The translations under genes and the position numbers were made by a program. The notes beneath the pieces were generated by a model, which saw only the letters and a program-made list of their open reading frames with translations, made no database searches and was not told where the DNA came from. This document shows, in pieces, positions 1 to 5,228 of a DNA stretch of 5,275 nt; within the stretch, counting starts at the first letter, position 1, and every line of letters starts with the position of its first letter. The stretch covers positions 1-5,275 of the forward strand of contig CAAGKE010000129.1 of the NCBI GenBank assembly GCA_900770325.1, given 5' to 3'. This stretch comes from Lachnospiraceae bacterium (lineage in GTDB: Bacteria; Bacillota; Clostridia; Lachnospirales; Lachnospiraceae).

Positions 1-1
1 C

Positions 2-355
2 GATGCGGCAATTGAAGAATTCGCAGGAGACTGGACCGGCACACAACTGTCTGCCTTTGGAATGACAGCACCTCTTGAAATGATGGAGGTGGAAAAAGTA
101 GAGCTTGGCATCAAAGAAAACCTGGTTTCTTTTACCATGGCAGGATTCCTGTTTGGTGAATGGGAACTCCCGGATCTGGAAGGTGAACTGAAGGATGGAG
201 CTTTGACCTTCACGGTACCTGCAGCGGATGAGTATTCTGAAGACACAGAATGGAGTGCCCGTCTTCATGAAGACGGTATGTTAAGTCTGGCAGTCACCAT
301 GATGGAGGAAGAGATTGTATTCTATATGGAACCGGCGGAGAAAGCAGCGGAATAA
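2..355 (+). CDS. C-terminal part of an unidentified, probably extracytoplasmic protein (5' end outside the window)
   Basis: An open frame enters from the left edge without a start codon and ends at TAA 353-355, leaving 117 visible codons. The Met at 62 is in frame, but the frame stays open upstream and nothing resembling a ribosome binding site precedes it, so 62 is probably internal. The fragment is strongly acidic, ends in a Glu/Ala-rich tail and has no membrane segment. Near its start is an F-x-G-x-W-x-G-T pattern (FAGDWTGTQL), followed by short alternating hydrophobic and polar stretches (LVSFTMAGFLF, GALTFTVP, MLSLAVTM, EIVFYM). That pattern suggests a beta-rich, lipocalin-like fold, which is common in small clostridial lipoproteins. 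This is inference from pattern only, because the signal peptide or lipobox would lie outside the window. No function is assigned. A T-run follows the stop (361-366) but no convincing hairpin precedes it. Confidence 0.7.
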   Translation, partial: DAAIEEFAGDWTGTQLSAFGMTAPLEMMEVEKVELGIKENLVSFTMAGFLFGEWELPDLEGELKDGALTFTVPAADEYSEDTEWSARLHEDGMLSLAVTMMEEEIVFYMEPAEKAAE

Positions 356-381
356 TATACTTTTTTGTTAATTCAGAGAGG

Positions 382-437
382 GAAGGGGAGCGTTGTAAAA
401 CAGATGAGTAATCATCTTTGGAGCAGCGCTCCTCTTC
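382..437 (+). repeat. Long composite inverted repeat / RNA hairpin of unknown role
   Basis: Bases 382-395 pair with 424-437 over 14 bp (two G-U pairs as + strand RNA). The enclosed segment holds a second perfect 6-bp stem, 402-407 with 412-417, with a GTAA loop. A competing small hairpin, 420-424 with 428-432, shares the right arm. No T-run follows on either strand, so this is not a standard intrinsic terminator. It sits 27 bp after the first gene's stop codon and about 85 bp upstream of the riboswitch promoter. It could be a 3'-end stabilising hairpin, a processed RNA element or a decayed mobile repeat. Confidence 0.55.
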
Positions 438-522
438 AGGAAAGGAGCAAAGAAAAGACACAAAATATAAAAATACACAAAAATATCAGTAAAAAATTGG
501 AGGAAACAGCAGCAGAAGAGGA

Positions 523-551
523 TTGACATTCCCGTCAATAACATATATTAT
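523..551 (+). promoter_or_regulatory. Sigma-A-type promoter of the riboswitch-metallopeptidase unit
   Basis: A perfect -35 hexamer TTGACA (523-528) is followed by a 17-bp spacer and TATTAT (546-551, 5 of 6 matches to TATAAT). Initiation would fall near 557-561, just before the aptamer, as expected for a riboswitch with its own promoter. The -35 is embedded in a dyad, ATTGAC (522-527) and GTCAAT (534-539), and the -10 region lies in an AT-rich palindrome (541-559). Either could be a protein operator, but this is unproven. Confidence 0.75.
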
Positions 552-561
552 ATATATGTAA

Positions 562-647
562 ACAAAGGCAAACCTGTGGAAACGCAGGGACGCAAAGCTA
601 AGGGTCTAAGGTATTTTAATCGGAATACTATGATAGCCGGTTGCCAC
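562..647 (+). promoter_or_regulatory. Cyclic-di-GMP-I (GEMM-I) riboswitch aptamer
   Basis: The segment carries the hallmark conserved blocks of the class I c-di-GMP riboswitch. Stem P1 is GGCAA (567-571) with TTGCC (641-645). Next comes the AAACC-type junction, then stem 573-578 with 583-588 (one G-U pair) capped by a GAAA tetraloop (579-582). The invariant GGGACGCAAAGC block follows at 587-598. The third helix has a base of GCTA (597-600) with TAGC (634-637) and a distal stem GTATT (611-615) with AATAC (624-628). The GGGTCTAAGG and ATGATAGCCGG segments look like the receptor for the GAAA loop. The aptamer senses the second messenger c-di-GMP in the nascent leader of the metallopeptidase mRNA. 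Identification rests on consensus matching by eye and is strong. The expression platform is described separately. Confidence 0.95.
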
Positions 648-704
648 ATTTTAAGACCTGAAGATTCAGGTTTATTAAGATGCGTATCTATTAAGGGGCA
701 GCCG
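638..704 (+). promoter_or_regulatory. Antiterminator pairing of the c-di-GMP riboswitch (OFF-switch expression platform)
   Basis: CGGTTGCC (638-645) is complementary to GGCAGCCG (697-704) over 8 bp with one G-U. The left arm contains the 3' strand of aptamer stem P1 (641-645), and the right arm overlaps the first three bases of the terminator stem (702-704). The two folds exclude each other. Without ligand the antiterminator can form and transcription continues. With c-di-GMP bound, P1 is held, 702-704 is released and the terminator forms. A separate stable hairpin, 654-662 with 665-673 at most (core 656-661 with 666-671), lies between the arms as a spacer. The OFF polarity is inferred from these pairings. 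Confidence 0.75.
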
Positions 705-730
705 CATTATCATATGATATGCGGTTTTTT
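702..730 (+). terminator. Riboswitch-controlled intrinsic terminator
   Basis: CCGCAT (702-707) pairs with ATGCGG (719-724), and the stem extends inward through ATC/GAT around an ATAT loop with one bulged T. Six T residues follow at once (725-730). It lies 124 bp upstream of the metallopeptidase start codon, so termination here would give a short leader RNA of about 170 nt and no enzyme mRNA. Confidence 0.9.
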
Positions 731-802
731 ACTTTTCAGAATTGAAGAGACTATTTGTTACAAAAAAGATTTTAAAAAGTAAATGCACTTTGTACGGATA
801 AG

Positions 803-846
803 CATCCTTAGAAAATGCAGTGTGGTTTTGCAGAAAAGAAAGGATG
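803..846 (+). promoter_or_regulatory. Shine-Dalgarno site of the metallopeptidase with possible sequestering hairpin
   Basis: The ribosome binding site AAAGGA (839-844) lies 9 nt before the ATG at 854, which supports that start. CATCCTT (803-809) is perfectly complementary to AAGGATG (840-846), so the leader can form a 7-bp stem that buries the site. A minor TGCA/TGCA pairing (816-819 with 829-832) lies inside the loop. The ribosome binding site itself is well supported; translational control by the hairpin is a hypothesis. Confidence 0.5.
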
Positions 847-853
847 AATAAGT

Positions 854-1828
854 ATGAAGAAAAAGTTTTTTGAAGCCCACAAAAGTATGGTAAAGAAACT
901 CAGTTGTCTGGCATTGGCGGCGGTGATTGCCGGGACAGGCCTGATTACCTATCACAACGTGACCAGTGATTATCAGGAGCCTCCGGTTTTTGTGGATCAG
1001 GGCGATGTAGAAGTCGTTGAGGATGAGGTTCCTCTTGCCTCCGGTACGAAAACTACTAAGAAAGTAACCACAAAGACTACCACTAAAAAGACGAATATGG
1101 CGAAAAAGGCGACGAAGAATTCTACTACTACAAAGAAATCTACGTCGCAGAAAACTTCTACAAAGCGTACGACCAGTCAGTCGATTAAGACTGTTACCAA
1201 GGTTGAGACAACGATTAAAACTACGACAAAGAAAAATTCCAAGGTAAAGACCACTGAGACAAAGGTGGTTACCACCGTTACTACGACTACGACCCAGTTA
1301 GCGACTACGACTGCCAGCAGCACATCTGCTTCCAGTGCAGCATCTTCTTCTAGCAGTACAGCAGCGGCAGGTACCTATAAGATCCGCAGTGTAGCGCCGA
1401 AGGCTGACAGCCGGGTACTGAATGCATTCGAAAGGATCGGCTGCACAGTGGTTGTAAATCCCAAGGTTTCTTACTCCGGATGCTTTGATGCAGGAAAGAG
1501 AACCATTACCCTGAAGACTCTGGACAGCACAGTTTATCATGAGTTAGGACATTTTGTTGAGTTTGTAGGCGGAACTACTCAGGTGAAGCAGAAGATTACG
1601 GCAGCATATAATGCTGAAAAATCGAAATATACGGCTTATAACAGAGCATATGTTATTCAGAACAGTTCCGAGTATTTTGCAGAGTCCTTTAAGAATTACT
1701 GTGAGAACCCGGCAGCTCTGAAGGCCTCCAGACCGAATACATACAATGCGATTGTAGCGGCATTGAGCAGCATTACAGACTCCAGAGTAAATACACTGAT
1801 CAGTGTTTATGCTTCTGTTTGGAAATAA
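854..1828 (+). CDS. Secreted zinc metallopeptidase, Pro-Pro endopeptidase (PPEP/Zmp1) / anthrax lethal factor-like, under c-di-GMP control
   Basis: This 324-residue protein has three parts. Residues 1-35 form a basic N-terminus and hydrophobic stretch (about 16-32), either a signal peptide or a signal anchor. Residues 64-172 are a low-complexity linker, Thr/Lys-rich up to about 140 and then Thr/Ser/Ala-rich. Residues about 174-324 are the catalytic domain. That domain has HELGH at 229-233 (zinc ligands H229 and H233, general base E230). Downstream is Y266-x6-E273 followed by YFAE. The same tyrosine-to-glutamate spacing and E-[FY]-F-A-E block occur in anthrax lethal factor and PPEP enzymes, making E273 the third zinc ligand and Y266 the transition-state tyrosine. 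PPEPs cut Pro-Pro bonds in surface proteins. The linker is much longer than anything I know in C. difficile PPEP-1. No sortase signal or SLH domain is visible; the basic linker might hold the protein to the envelope. Family membership is strong, but Pro-Pro specificity is inferred. Confidence 0.88.
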   Translation: MKKKFFEAHKSMVKKLSCLALAAVIAGTGLITYHNVTSDYQEPPVFVDQGDVEVVEDEVPLASGTKTTKKVTTKTTTKKTNMAKKATKNSTTTKKSTSQKTSTKRTTSQSIKTVTKVETTIKTTTKKNSKVKTTETKVVTTVTTTTTQLATTTASSTSASSAASSSSSTAAAGTYKIRSVAPKADSRVLNAFERIGCTVVVNPKVSYSGCFDAGKRTITLKTLDSTVYHELGHFVEFVGGTTQVKQKITAAYNAEKSKYTAYNRAYVIQNSSEYFAESFKNYCENPAALKASRPNTYNAIVAALSSITDSRVNTLISVYASVWK

Positions 1829-1863
1829 ATCAGATAGTACATAATAATCGCTATGATAGAACA

Positions 1864-1892
1864 AAAAAAGGCTGCGGACAGTAGCCTTTTTT
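1864..1892 (+). terminator. Intrinsic terminator after the metallopeptidase
   Basis: GGCTGC (1870-1875) pairs with GTAGCC (1881-1886, one G-U) around a 5-nt loop. The stem is extended by an A-run (1864-1869) facing six T residues (1887-1892). It begins 35 bp after the TAA of the metallopeptidase and separates it from the cardiolipin synthase. Because A-tract and T-tract flank the stem, it could work in both directions. Confidence 0.9.
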
Positions 1893-1972
1893 GTGATATA
1901 AAAATCCGAATAGTGTAAGAACTCCCGGGTCCGGGAATAGAAAACGTTTCGGGGAAATGAGGATGGTTACGA
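1893..1972 (+). promoter_or_regulatory. Leader of the cardiolipin synthase gene (weak promoter, GC-rich dyad, ribosome binding site)
   Basis: The gap holds a GC-rich inverted repeat, TCCCGG (1923-1928) with CCGGGA (1931-1936), and a small AAACGTTT palindrome (1942-1949). The ribosome binding site GAGGA (1959-1963) is 9 nt before the ATG at 1973. The only promoter candidate I see is weak: TTGTGA (1891-1896), 17 bp, TGTAAG (1914-1919), overlapping the preceding terminator. The dyad could be an operator or a leader hairpin. Confidence 0.35.
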
Positions 1973-3517
1973 ATGAAGACAGAAGAAGCGAAACAGGGAA
2001 TGAAAAACAGTGTGGGGCGTGCCGTGGCAGTTGCACTCAGTGTGATACTGCAGGTATTGTGGATCGTGGGATTTGCAATGAAGCTGACCAATTATTATGC
2101 GGTGATTTCTACGGTGTCCAGTCTTTTAGCTCTTGCGGTGGTGCTGCGAATTTATGGCACCCGGATCAATTCTGCCTATAAGATATCCTGGATCGTCCTG
2201 CTCTTGCTGTTTCCGGTATTAGGCCTGTGCCTTTATCTGATCTTTGGCAATGAAAGCTCCACTGCATGGACGAGGAAACATTTTGAAAAAGTGGGAACAG
2301 ATCTGAAGGAAGTGCTGTCTCAGGATCCGGCGGCTGCTGAAAAGCTGAAAGAAGAGAACCGGGCAATGTATAATCAGTCCTGGTATCTGCAGCATGTCTG
2401 CGGATATCCTGTGTATGAGGATACAGATGTGAAGTTCTATGGGGATACCGTGGAGGCACTGGAAGCCCAGAAGGAAGAACTGCGCAAAGCAGAAAAATTT
2501 ATATTTATGGAATATCATGCCATTGAAGATTCCACGGCATGGAGAGGAATTGAAGAGATCTTAAAGGAAAAGGCAAAAGCGGGTGTGGACGTGCGGGTGT
2601 TTTATGACGATATGGGAAGTATCGGTTTCCTGAGCAAACCTTTTGCAAAACGGCTTCAGAGTGAAGGAATCCAGTGCCGTGTATTTAATCCGCTGATGCC
2701 GGTATTAAATGTATTTATGAATAACCGGGATCACCGGAAAATTACTGTAGTGGATGGGCGTGTAGGATTTACCGGGGGATACAATCTGGCAGATGAATAT
2801 TTTAATCTGACACATCCCTATGGGCAGTGGAAGGATTCCGGCATTAGGCTGACCGGAAAAGCGGTACGCAGTCTGACGGTGATCTTTCTGGAAATGTGGA
2901 ATGCCACTGGAAAAAATGCGGAGAATCCGGCCCGGTTTTTACCCGATATTTCTTATCAGGCGCAGGAACATGGATTTGTCCAGCCCTATGCCGATACGCC
3001 TATGGATGATGAATGCACCGGGGAAAATGTTTATCTGAATATGATTAAAAGTGCAAAAGAATATGTATATATTTCCACTCCGTACCTGATCATTGATGAT
3101 GAGATGCAGAGGGAACTGACACTGGCGGCCTGCCGGGGGGTGGATGTGAGGATCGTGACACCGGGAATTCCGGATAAAAAGCTGATCTATAAGGTGACCC
3201 GCAGCTATTATGCGGCTCTGGCTGTCCGGGGAGTGCGCATTTATGAATACACGCCAGGCTTTATTCATGCAAAGCAGTTTGTCTGTGACGGAGAAGTGGC
3301 GGCAGTAGGTACGATCAATCTGGATTTCCGCAGTCTGTATCTCCATTTCGAGAACGGCTGCTGGTTTTACGGCTGTCAGGCAGTAAAGGATGTACGAAAG
3401 GACTTTGAGGAACTTTTTGCTGTATCCAGAGAGGTTACTTCGGAATACGGCAAAAAGAGAAATCCGGTATTGCGGGGCGCCCAGTGTGTTCTCCGTTTAT
3501 TCAGTCCCTTAATGTAA
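1973..3517 (+). CDS. cls: Cardiolipin synthase (phospholipase D superfamily)
   Basis: The product of 514 residues is close to the usual bacterial Cls length. It condenses two phosphatidylglycerol molecules into cardiolipin and glycerol at the cytoplasmic membrane. Three hydrophobic segments lie at about 17-36, 42-60 and 71-91, the last two matching the PLD nuclease N-terminal membrane region. Two complete HxKx4D catalytic motifs follow: H254-R-K256...D261, with the downstream GGYN, and H432-A-K434...D439, with the downstream G-T-x-N-L-D. Both are intact, so the enzyme should be active. The start at 1973 is set by a GAGGA ribosome binding site 9 nt upstream. Two other ATGs just upstream (1957 and 1963) are out of frame. 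The gene follows a strong terminator and converges on the symporter gene with a 66-bp gap, so it is probably transcribed alone. The first hydrophobic segment is additional to the two found in the Bacillus enzyme, as in many clostridial homologues. Confidence 0.95.
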   Translation: MKTEEAKQGMKNSVGRAVAVALSVILQVLWIVGFAMKLTNYYAVISTVSSLLALAVVLRIYGTRINSAYKISWIVLLLLFPVLGLCLYLIFGNESSTAWTRKHFEKVGTDLKEVLSQDPAAAEKLKEENRAMYNQSWYLQHVCGYPVYEDTDVKFYGDTVEALEAQKEELRKAEKFIFMEYHAIEDSTAWRGIEEILKEKAKAGVDVRVFYDDMGSIGFLSKPFAKRLQSEGIQCRVFNPLMPVLNVFMNNRDHRKITVVDGRVGFTGGYNLADEYFNLTHPYGQWKDSGIRLTGKAVRSLTVIFLEMWNATGKNAENPARFLPDISYQAQEHGFVQPYADTPMDDECTGENVYLNMIKSAKEYVYISTPYLIIDDEMQRELTLAACRGVDVRIVTPGIPDKKLIYKVTRSYYAALAVRGVRIYEYTPGFIHAKQFVCDGEVAAVGTINLDFRSLYLHFENGCWFYGCQAVKDVRKDFEELFAVSREVTSEYGKKRNPVLRGAQCVLRLFSPLM

Positions 3518-3525
3518 GAAGGTCA

Positions 3526-3551
3526 ATTTCCGCGCATTCTGTGTGAAAATA
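3526..3551 (+). repeat. Diverged fragment of the MITE-like repeat between convergent genes
   Basis: These 26 bases match 5172-5197 inside the MITE-like element at 24 positions. Both copies form a hairpin, CGCGC (3531-3535) with G-T-G-T-G (3541-3545), loop ATTCT, flanked by TTT and AAA. The two differences (3542 and 3544, T for C) turn G-C pairs into G-U pairs only if the + strand is transcribed. No T-run follows on either strand, so I do not call it a terminator, though it is the only hairpin I see in the 66-bp gap between cls and the symporter gene. Confidence 0.65.
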
Positions 3552-3583
3552 ATTTACGGGAAAAGTAGTAAGCAACGGCAGTA

Positions 3584-4972
3584 TCAGTTCTCTTCCTTCC
3601 AGTATTCTTTCACCAGTGTTACTACAGTGCCGGACAGAAGGAAAAGCGCAATCAGGTTGGGAATGGACATGAGGCCATTGAAGGTCTCGGCAATACTCCA
3701 CAGAAGGCCCAGATCTACAGTGGTTCCCAGGATAGCCACCAGGGAGTAGACCAGCATAAATGGCCGGATGATTTTTGCGGAGAATAAAAATTCAATACAA
3801 CGTGCACCGTATAAGCCCCAGCCGATAATGGTGGAAAAGGCGAAACAGCACATGGCTACAGCTGTAAAAATAGATACCCAGTTGCCATAGGTGGAAGTGA
3901 ACCCCTGGATCGTCAGCTCTGCGCCGGCAGCCCCGCCATAGGGAACAGCGATGCCGCTGCACAGGATAACAAGAGAAGTAAGGGTACAGATCACAATGGT
4001 ATCGGTAAAGACTTCGAAGATTCCAAAGAAGCCCTGCTTTACCGGTTTCCGTGTATCAGCGCAGGCATGGGCAATGGAGCCGGTACCAAGTCCTGCTTCA
4101 TTGGAAAAAATACCCCGGGATACGCCCTTTTTCATACTGAGGAAGAAGCTTCCTACAACACCGCCTGTAACGGCGGACGGACGAAAGGCACCGGATATGA
4201 TAGAATACAGTACGCGGGGAAGCTGATCAATATGCAGAAGCACTACCCCCAGCGCCAGGATAATATAGATCAGGGCCATAAAAGGAACCAGCTTTTCTGT
4301 CACCCGCCCGATGCGTTTGATGCCGCCAAAAAGCACCAGAGCCACCAGTGTCGCAATCACAATGCCAAGAATCAGATTGAAGACGGGTAAAGCAGAATCC
4401 GTCAGCAGGCCATAATTCAAAAGAGCGGAATCGATAGCGGTGGTAATCGTGTTGGCCTGGGTGGCATTTCCGGTACCGAATACAGCCAGGACACCAAAAA
4501 TAGAAAACAGAACCGCCAGCCATTGCCAGTTCTTTCCCAGTCCGTTTTTTATGTAATACATGGGACCGCCCACATAGTCGCCTTCGCTGTTTTTCTCACG
4601 GAAATGGACTGCCAGAGTCACCTCGGCAAATTTTGTGCACATACCCAGCAGGGCAGAGATCCACATCCAGAATACAGCCCCCGGGCCGCCTATCGCGATA
4701 GCCCCGGCCACTCCGGCAATATTTCCGGTGCCAACCGTAGCGGCCAGCGCGGTACAGACTGCCTGAAAAGGTGTCATTGTCCCATCGGAGGCTTCCTTTT
4801 TACGGAACATTCTTCCCAAAGTGGTCTTTATTGCATAAGGGAACTTGCGGATCTGAAGAAAACGGGTACGAAAGCTGAGATACAGTCCCACACCGATGAT
4901 ACAGATCATCGCCGGAACGCCCCAGATAAAATTGTTTACAGCATTGTTGATCGTTTCAATAGTATGCAGCAT
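3584..4972 (-). CDS. Sodium:alanine/glycine symporter, AgcS family
   Basis: This 462-residue, highly hydrophobic polytopic membrane protein is of normal length for the alanine-or-glycine:cation symporter family, which imports small neutral amino acids with Na+. Family signatures, numbered from the chosen start, are GTGNIAGVAG (81-90), GGPGAVFWMW (95-104), GGPMYYIKNGLG (135-146), FSNEAGLGTGSIAHA (289-303) and FAFSTIIGW (377-385). I chose the ATG at 4972 because GAAAGG (4981-4986 on this strand) lies 8 nt upstream and the protein then begins MLHTIETINN, typical of the family. The frame stays open to an ATG at 5056, but that would add 28 Cys/Arg/Lys-rich residues without family resemblance. The gene converges on cls. 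No obvious intrinsic terminator follows it. The exact substrate (alanine, glycine or D-amino acids) cannot be told from sequence. Confidence 0.95.
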   Translation of the reverse strand: MLHTIETINNAVNNFIWGVPAMICIIGVGLYLSFRTRFLQIRKFPYAIKTTLGRMFRKKEASDGTMTPFQAVCTALAATVGTGNIAGVAGAIAIGGPGAVFWMWISALLGMCTKFAEVTLAVHFREKNSEGDYVGGPMYYIKNGLGKNWQWLAVLFSIFGVLAVFGTGNATQANTITTAIDSALLNYGLLTDSALPVFNLILGIVIATLVALVLFGGIKRIGRVTEKLVPFMALIYIILALGVVLLHIDQLPRVLYSIISGAFRPSAVTGGVVGSFFLSMKKGVSRGIFSNEAGLGTGSIAHACADTRKPVKQGFFGIFEVFTDTIVICTLTSLVILCSGIAVPYGGAAGAELTIQGFTSTYGNWVSIFTAVAMCCFAFSTIIGWGLYGARCIEFLFSAKIIRPFMLVYSLVAILGTTVDLGLLWSIAETFNGLMSIPNLIALFLLSGTVVTLVKEYWKEEN

Positions 4973-5084
4973 ATAATAAACCTTTCTATTCCTGCCCTTG
5001 CGGCGGCACATTTTTTTAAGTGTATCATAAAACCGGCAAAATGTACAGAATAGCACGGATGAAATATTGACAGCAGTATGCCCA
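4973..5084 (-). promoter_or_regulatory. Leader of the symporter gene (ribosome binding site and weak promoter candidate)
   Basis: GAAAGG at 4981-4986 is the ribosome binding site. Upstream, the best -10 candidate on this strand is TATGAT (5024-5029), but no good -35 sits 16-18 bp before it. An alternative is TGTACA, 17 bp, TACACT (4 of 6 matches in each hexamer). No riboswitch consensus is recognisable. The MITE-like element begins just upstream, so the promoter must lie in this stretch or inside the element. Confidence 0.35.
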
Positions 5085-5087
5085 CGT

Positions 5088-5228
5088 GTTACTGTTCACG
5101 TTGTTCACAGTAACACGCTTCGCGATGCACAGAAACTGCAAAAATGCAGTTTCGCGCTTGCTACCCTCGGGATTTCCGCGCATTCTGCGCGAAAATACCT
5201 CGCGGAACAGTGGCACGTGAACAGTAAC
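5088..5228. mobile_element. MITE-like palindromic repeat element with 14-bp terminal inverted repeats
   Basis: GTTACTGTTCACGT (5088-5101) and its exact reverse complement ACGTGAACAGTAAC (5215-5228) bound 141 bp without coding potential. Inside are several stems. The left end forms an 11-bp hairpin (5085-5095 with 5107-5117). GAAACTGCA (5132-5140) pairs with TGCAGTTTC (5145-5153) around AAAA. CGCGC (5177-5181) pairs with GCGCG (5187-5191), and this competes with TTCCGCG (5174-5180) pairing with CGCGGAA (5201-5207). No target-site duplication is obvious. Elements of this look are common intergenic repeats in Lachnospiraceae genomes, by my general recollection. No transposase is present, so any movement would need one acting in trans. 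Confidence 0.75.

Noticed and set aside
576..782. 68-codon open frame on the + strand
   Set aside because: It lies entirely over the riboswitch aptamer, terminator and leader, has no ribosome binding site, and its sequence is explained by conserved RNA structure.
890..910. Possible lipobox at Cys18 of the metallopeptidase
   Set aside because: The cysteine is preceded by Lys-Lys-Leu-Ser, with the hydrophobic stretch after it rather than before, so it cannot be a lipoprotein signal.
1043..1290. Thr/Lys-coding tract as a tandem repeat or CRISPR-like array
   Set aside because: The codons are varied (ACT, ACC, ACG, ACA, AAG, AAA) with no regular unit or spacer; it is amino-acid low complexity, not a DNA repeat.
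1298..1540. Open frames on the minus strand within the metallopeptidase gene
   Set aside because: Their Cys/Arg-rich translations are the complement of the low-complexity linker and catalytic region, and no ribosome binding site or family signal is seen.
3518..3583. Intrinsic terminator between the convergent cls and symporter genes
   Set aside because: The only hairpin (3531-3545) is not followed by a T-run on either strand, so it is listed as a repeat fragment.
4523..5053. 176-codon open frame on the + strand opposite the symporter gene
   Set aside because: It is antisense to a well-supported gene, and its composition (His, Cys, Arg and Gln scatter) is typical of a shadow frame.
4973..5056. 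28-residue N-terminal extension of the symporter starting at 5056
   Set aside because: The extension is Cys/Arg/Lys-rich and unlike the family, while the ATG at 4972 has a well-spaced GAAAGG site and gives a typical N-terminus.
5025..5216. 63-codon open frame on the minus strand across the repeat element
   Set aside because: It spans the inverted-repeat element and symporter leader, has no ribosome binding site, and its content follows the hairpin sequences.
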